A DNA stretch of 23,611 nucleotides from Fusarium oxysporum f. sp. lycopersici 4287 (GCF_000149955.1 NW_017264866.1:1-23611), one strand, 5' to 3'. Positions 11,651 through 22,643 are shown, numbered from the stretch's first letter. Notes: generated by a model not told the origin, from the letters alone. A program made the numbers and translations.

Positions 11651-13673
11651 TAGGATGTGGATACCATATAAGGAGCTGTGCTCCTCTTAGACATATGTGA
11701 CTTAGAACTAACACCAATATAATAACCCTTTTTATTTCAATAGGTGCAAATTATCAGACATCAGAGTTTTCGTCAGGTCTAAACATCTACCCCTAGCAAT
11801 TACGTAAATTATCAACTTTATTCTTGTTCTTAATTCCAAGTTTATTGTCTGTTTTCTAGACCCTGACACAGATAAGAAGCGTGAGCTGCCAAGCAGTGAG
11901 CATTTACTGCCTCAGTGGGTTGCTTCGCAACTGAACATTTGAGCAACATTGCGTTTTTCAGGGCGATTGCCATGCCGAGCCATTTCTGTAGGACACTGAA
12001 GGTGTGCGCAAACTGAGAATTTTAATGAGGTGGAGCTCATAACTTGCGAGAGAACGCATCCTGGTCTGCTATTGAAAGATAGGGCACTGCATGAGCGGCT
12101 TGAGCCCTGTATAAAACATTCTGAAGAGACTTCTCAGAAGCGGCATGACGGCGCGACTCCGTTCCGAAGGTATTAGGCTCCACGACTTCTCGCGGACCGA
12201 CATACAAGGGTCGATCTGCTGGCTGGGACCCAACGAAATTCCAACTCGCCTTCTTGGCGGTGACAGTGAACAGTAACACGACTCCATTGTTGAACGTCTT
12301 GCCACAGGGATCTTTTTAATGCAATTGAACTCATGCAGATGTTTATTCTGATACCAGCACAAACCACGCTATTCGTAGCATCAGCCTTGGATAGGCTTGC
12401 TCAGGTAGACCCGCGAAAATGTTGCCCGACAGCGATTTTTGAAACCTCTCTTGAAAAACGAAAAAAATATAGGAAAAAGTCTGTCATGCCGGTGTCCTCG
12501 AATTGTGCTTAGTGCTGTAGTAAGGCTAACCCGATTGCTGTATCACCTTTCTCTAGGGTAGATTCAAACCTGTAACGAACCTGCGTGAAGTGACGTAAAT
12601 AGTATGAACCTGAGTAACAAACTGTTGGCCAGCAATGACTGATAAAGTTCATTCCCATTGCCAATAAATATGGTTAATGCCTTTTCCCAACAATCTCCCG
12701 TTATCTCTTCCGTATCTAAATTGCCCCTTCCGAGGATCGGAGAATTGCCGTGTTGTCTCCCCGAACCCCAAACCCACTATTGTGGGACTTGAAGCTGCAA
12801 CTCTTGGGCCTTTTGTGGCTCCAACGAACATCACTAAGGTTTAGTCTATCCCCGCTTTCCCCAACTTGTCCCTGTTACGTCAAGTTCATGTTTGGAGAAC
12901 GTTGCATCAAACAACCTCTATTGCCGTGTATCCGGTCGATTAGTCTGGATTGACCATTTCACTGCCAGTCCTAGAACCATTTAGGGGGCAAGCGCCGCGC
13001 GGCAATAAGACAGACCCCAGTATATCCAGGGAAGAGCACCAATCGGAAGGTGGTGGACCAAACAACGCTCGGCCCAACTATAACTAGGGTTAAATGAAGG
13101 TTTGGTTGCATGGGGAAAGCAGGGCCAATCGGAGGAACCATTCCTGACGATACTCCTGAACGTTTTCACCCTGGCAAGCATGATCTATACAGTAAGATTA
13201 CAGTAGATCATCTCGGTACGTGTACCTCTTAGTCCTTCCACAACGGCGCGACTTATGCGGAGTAGTAACCACGTTTCGGCTAAGGGAATCTCAAGATCCA
13301 GCAAGATCACAGTCCAGGGGAGTGGAGTTGAGTGGCAACCCTGCTTCCGAAGCTCTGCTTTAAGCCATGTCACTGAATTGAAGGCTAGGCACGAAGGTTG
13401 GGGAGACGAGACTCTAACCCCATGGGGAATACCCCATAGAAAAATTGGTTATATCAATGTGAGTATACCCTGATGCTATGTCGATTATTGTAGTCTCTTC
13501 ACAAATAGCTTTCCCCAAGTCAGCTATCTCGGTGTAACCTAGAGAAGATGATGAAACCCGAAGTTGAGGCACTGGAGCATGTGAGTTACAGCACATTCCG
13601 ACTTTGGGATCCAAGGCATCGCTTAGGCCTATTCACCAGATTTTTTCACTGACAAAAGACCCAGGGAGATGGA
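11651..13673. other. 2-kb normal-composition region, no recognised gene; MFS upstream region
   Basis: Composition returns to normal abruptly at about 11640. No open frame exceeds 100 codons. The best open stretch is a minus-strand frame of 80 codons at 12037-12279 (PADRPLYVGPREVVEPN), whose family I do not recognise; it may be the tail of a lost gene. A CGG-N7-CCG pair lies at 12738-12750, a spacing that some Zn2Cys6 regulators bind. The palindrome CCCCATGGGG occurs near 13419-13428. The final few hundred bases must hold the MFS promoter, but I see no clear TATA box. Confidence 0.4.
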
Positions 13674-15274
13674 ATGCATTTGTCTGAAGAACACAAACAG
13701 TACCTTCTTCAGCGTCATGGAACAATCGATTTGGATCCCCTTCCTTCTATGTATGATGCCGATCCTTTGAACTGGCCCAAATGGAAGGTATGTACCCCCT
13801 TACACACGTTTCTTAACACACAACAAACTCACCACAATGCCTGCAGAAAGTCGTAAACATCTTGTTGGTGGCCTTTCACGCAATGATGGCCACCTTCACA
13901 GCCGCCTCAATCCAATCAGCGTTTGTCGAAATCGCCGAAGACCTCCACGCCAGCGTCCAACGAACAAGCTACCTGGTGTCCATCATTATCGCCATTATAG
14001 GCGGTGCACCTTTCTTCTGGCGGCCCCTCTCTCAACGATACGGCCGACGTCCGATTTTCTTGTTATCCGTTCTGTGCAGTCTGATCGGCAACGTTGGCTG
14101 CGCTGTTAGTCATTCCTACGGAACAATGGGTGTTTGTCGCGCAATTACTGCTTTTTTCATTTGCCCTGCCGCTGCTATCGGAACTGGGGTCGTGCAAGAG
14201 ATGTTTTTCCGTAAGGAGAGGGCCCGGTATATGGGTGTCTGGACGATTATGGTCACACTCGGGGTTCCCGTTGCGCCATTCATCTTTGGATTCGTCGCTC
14301 AGAGAGTCTCGTATAGATGGATCTACTGGATTCTGGCTATCGTGAGTTAACCGCAATATTTCTTTCCATCATTGCCGCTAACCTCCCCAAGACAAACGGT
14401 GTGCAGTTCATCCTTCATGCCTTGTTTGGACCTGAGACTCGCTTCTTGCCCAACCACGTACCTCAAGGAATGTCAGCATTCAGGCAGGAATACCTCAGCT
14501 TCCGCCGCATAGATCCTACTCCCTTGAGGTTTACCGAATTCATTGATCCGTTGCGCTTCTTCGCATATCCCGTTGTCATGGTGCCAGCTGCCAGCTACGC
14601 TATGATTTTCCTGTGGGGCGCTGTAATGCTCAGTTTTGAGATCCCCCAGATCTACCCCGAGAAGTTTGGCTTGAACACTGAGCAGGTTGGTCTCCAGTAC
14701 GTGGGTGTCATTGTCGGCACGGTAATTGGGGAGCAATTCGGTGGTATCATCTCAGACAGGTGGATGTTGATGCAGGAACGCAGAGGGAAGACGCCACGAC
14801 CGGAATACCGCTTATGGCTGAGCTATTTCGGCTATCTGTTGACTATCTGTGGTGTTGTCGTTTTCTTTGTGCAGACGGAAAATGCCTCAGATAAGTGGAA
14901 TGTTACTCCCATCATCGGGGCTGGCATCGGAGCTGCAGGCAACCAGGTTGTCACGACTGTTCTGATCACGTACGCTGTGGACAGCTATCCCCAAGACGCT
15001 GCAGCGATCGGCGTGTTCATTACATTCATCCGTCAGACTTGGGGTTTCATTGGGCCATTCTGGTAAGTTACCCTCGTATAGATTCAATTATGCACGAACT
15101 AATTGAGGAAATAGGATCCCCGAAATGATCAAAAATATTGGATTTGGGGCAAGTGCAGGAGTCTCAACGGCCATGATAGTGGCGGTGTCAATTTTGCCTA
15201 CGATCTTGCTGCAGTGGAAGGGCAGACGTTGGCAGAAACGCAGCAATAAGACGGGCGAGTCATATCACAGTTAA
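13674..15274 (+). CDS. MFS transporter, drug:H+ antiporter-like
   Basis: Integral-membrane efflux carrier, most likely 12 transmembrane helices at the plasma membrane, exporting a metabolite or drug by proton antiport. Exons are 13674-13787, 13847-14341, 14392-15062 and 15115-15274. The introns (59, 50 and 52 nt) are all GT-AG and the joined frame is exact at 479 aa. The hydrophilic N-terminus ends in the DHA1-type NWPKWK just before the first intron. The loop 2-3 signature RYGRRPIFLLS follows at about residues 101-111. GPETRFLP closes the first helix bundle before the central loop. Later helices include the runs MVPAASYAMIFLWGAVM and GVIVGTVIGEQFGGI, and the last helix is followed by a basic tail (KGRRWQKR). 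Length is normal. Substrate is unknown; its position in the locus suggests export of the pathway product, which is inference. Confidence 0.93.
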
Positions 15275-16847
15275 TACTTTGTCTGGTGTTACATCCACAA
15301 GGATCAAGACACATGAGAGGCCACTCATCAATGCTATGTAAGAGATTAACAACTACCTAGATTTCTCGTTGACCTCGGTCTTAGGGTTAAGATAGGGTTA
15401 GTATTAACTATCTAAGCTATCTTTGCCTTTATGTTTTCTTTTTAACTAAGATATAGCTAATAAGAAGAAGTAGAGACTTTTCTAGAAGAAGATAATAAGG
15501 AAATAAGAATATAGGTAAAAATAAGGATTAAAGGAGATAAAAAGAGAGGTAAAAAGAAAGATAAAAATAAAGATAAAAAGAGGAATAAAAAAATAAAGAG
15601 GGAAAATAAGCCAAAAATAAGAAATATAGCTTAAATACATAATAAAGTAAGATATAGCTAAGATAAGGTAGGAAAGATACATAATTAGAAAAGCTATAGA
15701 AGAGAGAGGGTATAGCTAGAATAAGTTAAAAAAGGGTAAAGAGTGGAATATAAGGCTATTTTAGCCTATAGAAGGTTTAAGAATACCTTTTAGAGGTATT
15801 CTAGTTTAATTAGGCTAGGCCTCTAGGGATTTCTCTAGCTATAAAAGCTATTAAAATACCCCTAATAATATCCCCTATATTATTTAATAACTAATAAATA
15901 AATTTTAATAAAAAATAAAAGGATATTAATATAATATAACACAGTTTATAAATTAAATTCAAGGTAATTAATAAACTCTAGTTTACCTATAGGATATAAT
16001 ATAATCTTTATAAAAACTTATAAGTTTATAAACTTTAATTATAGTATTATAATAAAATATTTCTTTTCTTAAATAAATACTTTAAATATAATTAATTAGT
16101 AAATTTAATTATAAATATTAAATTTAATAAATATTATTTAATAAGGATAGCCTATATATAATATCTAATTAAGAGCTTACCTTAACTACTATATAAAGAT
16201 ATGATAATTATACCTCTATTAGCTCTTATTAATAAAAGAAAAGTAAATTTATATTAAAAATCAGCCAAAATAAATAAAAGAATTAATTTATCAAGCTATA
16301 AAGCTGGTAATTTGATTCTAGAAGCTGGAAGTATCTAATCAGCTAGTTATCTAACATACTACAAGCTTTCCCGGCTATGCAATACCAGGAATATGGTTTT
16401 CTGGAAAACGTAGGTTAGTCGCCAAATTAAACGTGGGTTGAGGGGTGAGCTGATAGCGCCGTGCTAAAGTGCCATACAAAATAAACGTGGGTTAGTCAAC
16501 CTACGATTACAATAGGTGATAGGGTTGCTAACTATAAGTTTACTTAGATAACATATAACGTTAATAATTAATACGTTACCTTATCAGTTAATTCGAGCCA
16601 TTGGGACCGTTCTCAGTAGTTTCCGGTATTCGTTAAATGGATTATTACACACGGGTTGCAGATCTGCAGAGATGAAACGAACGAACATTCAACAGAACTC
16701 GTATTTTCAAGCCACATTACTTAGCAAGTCGTTTGCGGCTTTGGTATGAGTCATTCGGTCAAAACCATCAGTATTTGGATAGTAGTATGCCCACTCCTAT
16801 CCATTGAAGGGATAATTATCTTTGTTTTAGGTGTAATACAACTTTAT
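15275..16847. other. Second AT island and flanks, no gene
   Basis: The MFS 3' flank runs to about 15355. From about 15400 to 16340 the DNA is again extremely AT-rich, with stops in all frames. Its first part is strongly strand-asymmetric: no cytosine on the + strand from 15483 to 15610. A frame of 66 codons on the minus strand there is low-complexity and not a gene. Normal composition returns near 16350, with short repeated motifs around ACGTGGGTT (16400-16510), then a presumed 3' flank of the minus-strand regulator. I see no RNA gene. Confidence 0.6.
15483..15610. repeat. Purine-dominated, cytosine-free tract
   Basis: 128 consecutive nucleotides on the + strand contain only A, G and T, with T in the minority. 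Short words such as AAAGATAAAAA and GAGGAATAAAA recur. It is low-complexity purine-rich DNA on one strand. RIP alone would create T from C on either strand, not a purine-only strand, so the tract was probably purine-rich before it aged. Confidence 0.75.
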
Positions 16848-18933
16848 CTAATTTGTGGTAGATAGTAAAATCTGAAGTCGATGACAAACCGTCATCGTGT
16901 CAGAGAGGATATCTTGGATACGCTGTCTAACCACTACCCTAGCACTTGACAGGGCTTGGATCTCATCTTCTCGCGCAAGATAATTTACTGACAGAGAATC
17001 CTCTGTTGGATTGGACACATCAGAAGATAGCTTTTGAGTAATATCTTCGATATGAACAAGCCAGGTTGCAAGGCGTTCCAAAACACTGTCCCGTACTGAG
17101 TCCGTCGCAGCATTGGCCGATATATTCGAAATACCACGAGTATGTTCGCGTTCAAGAACCTCGACAGTAAGACCGCACAGACCGAGATGGATATCTTCAA
17201 TCAGCAATGGATTAGGCAAAAATTGGTTGGGATGTTTAATCATCGAAGACAAGTCGATATCACGACCTGCATTCTCGCACCGTTGACGACGAACAAAAAC
17301 ATCCATGTCGTAACAATTTCGTACAGAAAAGGGCGATGTCAGAGAAGTCTTCAATTCGTTGTAATGTAGTCGGGGACGTTGTCGATAGTTGAGAGATATC
17401 CGTGTCTCGACCTTGAAGAGATTACATACGAGTCTGCATTTTCCGCGTTACCTTAGAGGAATAAAAAAGCTATAGGCTAATAGGAAGATTTACAAACCTC
17501 TTCCACTCATCCGTAAACATGCCAACCCACGGACTATAACTGCCAGGAAATTCATTCTGAAGGACTTCTTGTGCATAGGACTGGTTGAGAAAGCCAGTAA
17601 CTCGCAAAGTTTCGATAAACAAGTCACAGAGAGAGTTGGCCTTGGCTACTATTTCCTCTTGCTGGGGATAACTTTAGCGTGAGATGTTTCGTTACCAACT
17701 TCAGATAGTGGAAGAGGTACATACATCTAAGAGCAATGCAAAGATTATGTTCATCAAGATTGATTGATAGGTTTCTAGACGTCTCATTGTGTCTGGAATT
17801 ATTTTGCTTTCTAAGATATTGACCTTTGAACTTGTTAACCCATTTACAACTCGTGGAGGATATAGAAACAGAAAAGCACTCACCAGTAGCTTTGTGTACT
17901 GGTCGACAAGTTTACGATGAAGACCTAAGCACACGCTATTACGATTCTCCTTGCTTGAAAAATAAGACCCAATCATTATGACCGATGCCGCATTGTCAAA
18001 AGGCTTTTCGCTGAAGTCGTAAGTAGCAGCAGTGATTACATGCCATCGGTGATGAAAATGATCAGCGTAAGACCGGAAATTGTCCTCAAGCCATTGTTTT
18101 TCAGAGTCAGAGGCATCCTTGACCTGTAATGGAGCCGATCTGGGTGGCAATGCAGATAGTTGTTGAAGAATTGTGATCAAATAATTCGGACTGTCAGATG
18201 AGTTGGACTCGCTTGCTGTTTCGGCACTTGAAACAGAAGGTGGCAATGCATTTCTATAACTTTTTGATCTTGCTTCCGCCAGGGATGATTGGCTCATCGC
18301 CTCTCTTATGTTTGCAAGTCTCGCCTTGGGGATAGGTTGTCTGATAGGAGCGGTAGATGGTGGATTGTCCTTCAAAGGCTTTTCGTCATGTTTTTCAGGA
18401 AGAGCACCTTTTCGCATTCTTGATCGGCGCAGCGAATACGTGCAAGCGATAGCCTTGTTCTTACAAAAAGAACAATCAGAAACTCCATTGCCATCACATT
18501 TTGTCTTGTTCGCACGACAAGCCTCACAAGCACGTGGTTTAGCCGAAGGATCCTGATGGGTTGTTAAGTGGCGCTGTAAAACATCCCTAAATGACTAATT
18601 AAGAAGTGAATATGCTAAAAGAATGTGATCCGATCTTACTTGCGTAAATATGACTGCCCACATATATGGCATTGGTGTGCCTGTGAGTTATGTGTCGCTT
18701 GATGTCTCTTGAGATGTTCCTTGCGCATGTAGCTCTTGCCACAATCACAAACAAAGCGGCCCGTAGGAGCCTGGAAAGACTTGATCTCTAAGTCTTGCTG
18801 AGGGTTGCCAAGAACCTGGTCACCTAAGAACAGGGATTAGACGTAGCTACTAGAAAATTGCCAATCACGCAAATTGAGCGTAGATTGATGGGCCATACAT
18901 ACCTGTTTGGCCATTCATCATATCCTGCGACAT
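16848..18933 (-). CDS. C2H2 plus Zn2Cys6 transcription factor
   Basis: Nuclear regulator combining two DNA-binding modules. Minus-strand exons in order are 18933-18903, 18823-18640, 18586-17884, 17823-17725, 17661-17498 and 17433-16848; the frame closes exactly at 588 aa. Finger 1 has Cys36, Cys38, His51 and His55, with one residue between the cysteines instead of two. Finger 2 has Cys62, Cys65, His78 and His82; its codons span the second intron. The Zn2Cys6 cluster follows at residues 92-120 with spacing 2-6-7-2-6. A Ser/Pro/Lys-rich linker comes next, then the fungal TF middle region (FHHRWHVITAATYDF; SVIMIGSYF; CLGLHRKLVDQYTKLL; RLETYQSILMNIIFALL; GLCGL). The acceptor at 17434 was chosen because the nearer AG leads straight into a stop. 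Divergent from the MDR enzyme across 414 bases, so it may control that gene or the locus; this is inference. Confidence 0.9.
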
Positions 18934-19347
18934 AGTGTAAAGCTTAATGAACAATGGGAGATGATGAGAACGCTTCTACGGAGTTAAGGAATTTATCTCT
19001 TAATGACCGAGTCGTTGGTGATAAAGTGGGGTAAAAACTGCTTCGGCGTTTTGTGGGAGAGCTGCTTAATAAGTTTTGGGGGCGGTCGGCACCTTTCTGG
19101 GCTGATGGTTCAGCGAGACTTATCCTCAAGAGGTTAGATTTATCTCCTCCCAGCCTCGATATCACTTGGATATGATGCAATCGGCTCCTCATTGCTTGGG
19201 GAAAGTTTGCACTATCTGATGCTAAGATCGTTGGAAGTGACTTATTTAACCCTTCTGCATCCCGAAATGTACTTATACTCGGTGTCACCCACATGGCCAT
19301 CTGGTTATCTTCTTTCTATCACTTTCGGGCTTGGATCAATTTACATC
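18934..19347. promoter_or_regulatory. Divergent promoter between regulator and MDR enzyme
   Basis: The 414-base region between two start codons should drive both genes. TATTTAA at 19243-19249 is about 100 bases upstream of the MDR enzyme ATG and is a plausible TATA element. Several CGG and CCG triplets (around 19003, 19043, 19083 and 19088) are potential half-sites for a zinc-cluster protein. The 13-mer TTTTGTGGGAGAG at 19049-19061 recurs at 22307-22319. Confidence 0.5.
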
Positions 19348-20629
19348 ATGATCACAATGAAAGCTCTAGTCCTGACCCCAAAAGATAAACTTGTCACTAT
19401 ACAAGACATCCCCGTTCCTGAACCAGGCCCTTTGGAGATATTGGTCCGTGTCGGTGCCGTTGCCTTGAATCGAGTTGACTGGCTATACACTACCAACCCT
19501 GTAGCTGCGCAAGACTACCGTGTGGTAGGAAGTGATTTCGCAGGCGAGGTTGTAAAGGTTGGCTCAGACCTTGATAAAGTTGATGATCCTCGAGTTAAAG
19601 TCGGCACACGTGTTGCGAGTTTTGTGCAGGGAGGTGAGTACTCCATGCGCCATCACTATCACTTTTTAGCTAGTCACTAACAGATTATCTTACCACTAGC
19701 TTGCTCCGTCAACGAACGACCGGGCGCATTTGCTCAATATGTCTGCATTGAGTGGAATTTAGCATGGCATGTCCCCGATAGCATGTCCCTTGAAGAAGCC
19801 GCAGGCATCAGCATGTGCGGTCTCACTGCAGCCCAGGGAGTTTTCAGTCGCCTTCAACTTCCCTGTCCGTTTGCCGAAACCGATGGTTTTAATCGTCTTG
19901 GCCTGAAATCTGGCGAGCCTGTCAACGTTCTCATCTACGGAGCGACTGCATCTCTTGGTCTTTTTGCGGCTCAATTGGTCCGCTTGAGCGCGAAATATTC
20001 GGGCTCTCGTATAAATCTCATTGGAGTAGCGAGTGCCTCGAAACACGACCTACTTCGAGCAAAGACCTATTCTTTTGATGTTCTGATTGACTATCACGAT
20101 GCCGATTGGACTGAGCAAGCCAAGAAACTGACTGCGAACACTGGTGGAGTGCACTATGCAGTTGATGCTGTATCTGTTTCCCCAACTGTCGAGCGGGTTG
20201 AATCGGTTCTGGCTCCTGAGGGTTGCTTCGCAGTATATCGAAGTCCAGCACTGGGAAAATTCGACATCAACAAATTACGCGTCAAGCCTTTGATTGGCGC
20301 TGTATGGGAGGGCCTGGGAGTTGAGATTGGCTACCAAGGTACGCGACACCCTAAAATGTCATTGGAAAGTTTGAAGACGTTGCTAATTTCGAATTGTAGG
20401 TGCGAGTATTGCAGCGAACCCTCAAGCACGCAAATTTGCCGCTGGGTTCTTTAAATTCCTTGGTTCAGGAGCTCCGCAGGGCAAGGTCAAGCTGGAAAGC
20501 AACCCTGTTCGTCAGATGCATGGTGGTCTTGATAAAATTGCCGAAGAGGGCCTGCCACTTGTATCCCCGAACAAGGTTCCTGGAGTTCGTGCAGTTAGTG
20601 CCGAGAAGGTTGTCTACACAATCGCGTAG
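19348..20629 (+). CDS. ToxD/trans-enoyl-reductase-like MDR enzyme
   Basis: Medium-chain dehydrogenase/reductase of the zinc-free enoyl-reductase/quinone-oxidoreductase type, expected to reduce a C=C double bond with NADPH in the cytosol. Exons are 19348-19633, 19700-20338 and 20400-20629, with introns of 66 and 61 nt; the frame closes at 384 aa. A second in-frame ATG at 19357 would give 381 aa and begins MKALVL, closer to the family start. The GroES-like N-terminal half shows VRVGAVALNRVDW and GSDFAGEVVKVGSDL near residue 62. NERPGAFAQYV follows the first intron. The Rossmann motif YGATASLGLFAAQLV is near residues 174-188, and HYAVDAVS lies further on. The C-terminus VSAEKVVYTIA is typical. 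In fungi such proteins often act in trans with polyketide synthases or occur in toxin clusters, but no PKS is in this window. A simple quinone reductase role is equally compatible. Confidence 0.9.
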
Positions 20630-21023
20630 TATGCAACATGTAGTTCGGTGACCAATACTATTCCTGTTTCTTCTGTACCCATGTTTCGAATCATCCTAAA
20701 ATTTAATCCTCCTTTTACTGACTGGCTTAAATCCGTTACATCCGCTATTCAGACTCGCACAGACAGTTGACAGACACCAACTCAACAAGGTTAGAAAAGG
20801 GATGTGGGGTCAGAAAACGTCACTGACTAGTTTGCTGGCAACTGCCGATGGTGGGACTTGAAAAGGTTGTTACAAATTTCCATCAATGGAGTCGGCAAAA
20901 TGTGGGCGAGCTAAGGGATATTTATATACGAAATTCTCGGCAGGATCAACATTCTTGTGGCAATCAGTACTCACTATACACTATCTTCAAATATCAATCA
21001 ATTCTTCTTTTCATTTGACCAAC
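20630..21023. promoter_or_regulatory. Intergenic; SDR promoter with TATA-like element
   Basis: This stretch holds the 3' flank of the MDR gene and the promoter of the next gene. TATTTATATA at 20919-20928 lies about 95 bases before the ATG, and the leader after it is A/T/C-rich with TTCATTTGACCAAC directly before the start codon, a good fungal start context. No other gene or repeat is seen. Confidence 0.55.
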
Positions 21024-21801
21024 ATGGCTCGCATCTTGATCACTGGCTCTGCTGACGGCTTCGGCATCGTCGCTGCTCGTCAACTCGTCCAACGCAACCA
21101 TGAAGTCTACCTCCACGCACGAAAATGCCCAGCGTGCAGCTGATGCCAAGGCGCAATGCCCCGGTGCAGCCGGCGTCTTTATTGCTGACTTGTCTCTCGT
21201 CTCTGAGACAAAGAGACTCGCTAAGGAAGCCAACGCCGTTGGGACCTTTGATGCCATTATTCACAATGCTGGCATGCTCTATGGACCTTTCCGGAGAACA
21301 CCTGATACTGGACTTCCGGCCATGGTGGCTGTCAACGTCCTTGCGCCCTATATCCTCACTTGTCTTTTGACCCCTCCCAAACGACTCGTCTACATTGCAT
21401 CTCAGTTGCACAAGGATGCCAATACCGACGTTAAGGATATTTTCTGGCTGGAGCGTGGGGAAGCTCAGTTTAAGGACTATCCTGCCTACTGCAACTCGAA
21501 GCTACACGTCATACTGCTCACTAATGCAGTAGCTAGGCGTTTCAAGGATACATCAGTTCTCTCTGTGCACCCAGGCTGGGTTGCCACAAAGATTGGTGGC
21601 CAGGGTGCTCCTGATAGGCTTGAGGATGGAGTTGAGACGTACGTCATGCTGGCCGAAGGAGATTATGATCAAAGCTTGACTGGAAAGTATTTTGAGCCTA
21701 AGAAGCGACTGGGTATGCCGCTTTCCGAGTGTGATGAGGTTGACCTGCAAGAAGCGGTTGTTGATGCTTGTAAAAAACTTACAGGATTGACGCTTCCCTG
21801 A
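21024..21801 (+). pseudogene. Short-chain dehydrogenase with a one-base frameshift
   Basis: Classical-type SDR, expected to be an NAD(P)-dependent oxidoreductase. The first 33 codons (21024-21122) encode the cofactor motif TGSADGFG in MARILITGSADGFG. That frame ends at a TGA eight codons further on. The rest continues one base later from about 21124 to the stop at 21799-21801: NAQRAADAKAQCPGA, IADLS, IIHNAGM, catalytic Ser in YIASQ, catalytic YCNSK, and HPGWVATKIGG. Removing one A from the AAAA run at 21122-21125 would make a single frame of about 258 aa, normal for the family. No intron of usable length explains the shift. It is either a recent pseudogene or a sequencing/assembly error; the otherwise conserved catalytic residues and absence of other stops favour a very young lesion or an error. 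No RIP-type stops are seen. Confidence 0.85.
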
Positions 21802-21934
21802 TTATCAGACCCTAGAACTAGTCGCGCTATGAGTTGAATATTAGGCAATGAAACAGAATCTAAAATCTTACTTGATGAATATTTTTCTCGCCGCCGAGAC
21901 GGAAAATAATCGCGTTCTCGTTGTTAACTTGTTG

Positions 21935-21969
21935 CTAAAGTCGACTTTAGGTTGTAAAGCCAGCTTTAC
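21935..21969. repeat. Two adjacent related palindromes
   Basis: CTAAAGTCGACTTTAG (21935-21950) is a perfect 16-bp palindrome. Four bases later GTAAAGCCAGCTTTAC (21954-21969) pairs 7 bp around a central CA. The arms resemble each other (TAAAG.../...CTTTA). Lying about 135 bases after the SDR stop, they may act in the 3' flank, bind a dimeric protein, or be a miniature element relic. Confidence 0.6.
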
Positions 21970-22643
21970 ATAGAATCTTTCCTCGGCCGCTCATGAACTG
22001 AAACCAATGTTTCTGCCACAAGAATCTCGGCGTATAAAGACTAATCTCCAATAAAGTGGATTTTCGGTCTCGCATTTGGTTTCTCCGTGAAACTTAGCAA
22101 GGACCAAAGACTCCCTTTTTTCAAAGATATGCCAATAGCTTTCTATGACGTTTATAACCCCTCAACACCGCCTCCTAAGTCCAATCATCAATTTGAATAT
22201 GTTTATCTGGCTATGCCAAATGTAGAGTGGTCTAAACTTAAAAGGTGCAACCTACTTCATCATTCAGCCACTAACACTTGACTCGGTCGCTGATTCGTCA
22301 TCGGGATTTTGTGGGAGAGATGGAAGTATAATTATAAGAGCTTAAGAAGCTACCTAGAGGCTATCTGGCTGCTTGCAGGTCAATTTTGACCCTAATCAGG
22401 CTTTTCCTAATATACCACAATTAATCTTAGCCTGTAATTAGGCTGAAAGAAATACCTAGAAGTTAAATAATAAACTAGCTATAGAAATGCATCTAAAAAA
22501 GTAGAAAAAAATATAAACTACTAAGTAGGTAATTTTTAAATAGTATCTAAAAAAGAATTAAATTTAAAGCTATATTTATTAAGAAATAAATTATATTTAT
22601 AATCTAATGCAATTAGAATAAAGTTATCGCGAAGTAGCAGTGT

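Noticed and set aside
12530..12590. A tRNA T-loop-like word (GATTCAAACC)
   Set aside because: No cloverleaf with matching acceptor, D and anticodon stems could be formed around it.
13674..15274. Assignment of the reductase and MFS genes to the fusaric acid cluster, which also has an NRPS-like reductase and an MFS pump
   Set aside because: The polyketide synthase, sulfhydrylase and amino-acid kinase genes expected nearby are absent and the gene order differs; family similarity alone is not enough.
15482..15682. 66-codon minus-strand frame rich in Tyr, Phe, Ile and Ser, resembling a membrane peptide
   Set aside because: It is the translation of the low-complexity purine-rich tract; composition alone gives the hydrophobic look, and there is no promoter or homologue signature.
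17434..17460. Nearer acceptor (CTCTAAG at about 17451) for the last intron of the minus-strand regulator
   Set aside because: Using it brings a TAA immediately into frame; the TGCAG acceptor at 17434 keeps the frame and the conserved protein sequence.
22087..22281. 64-codon plus-strand frame with a plausible ATG
   Set aside because: No recognised motif and no conserved context; could be a small gene but nothing supports it.
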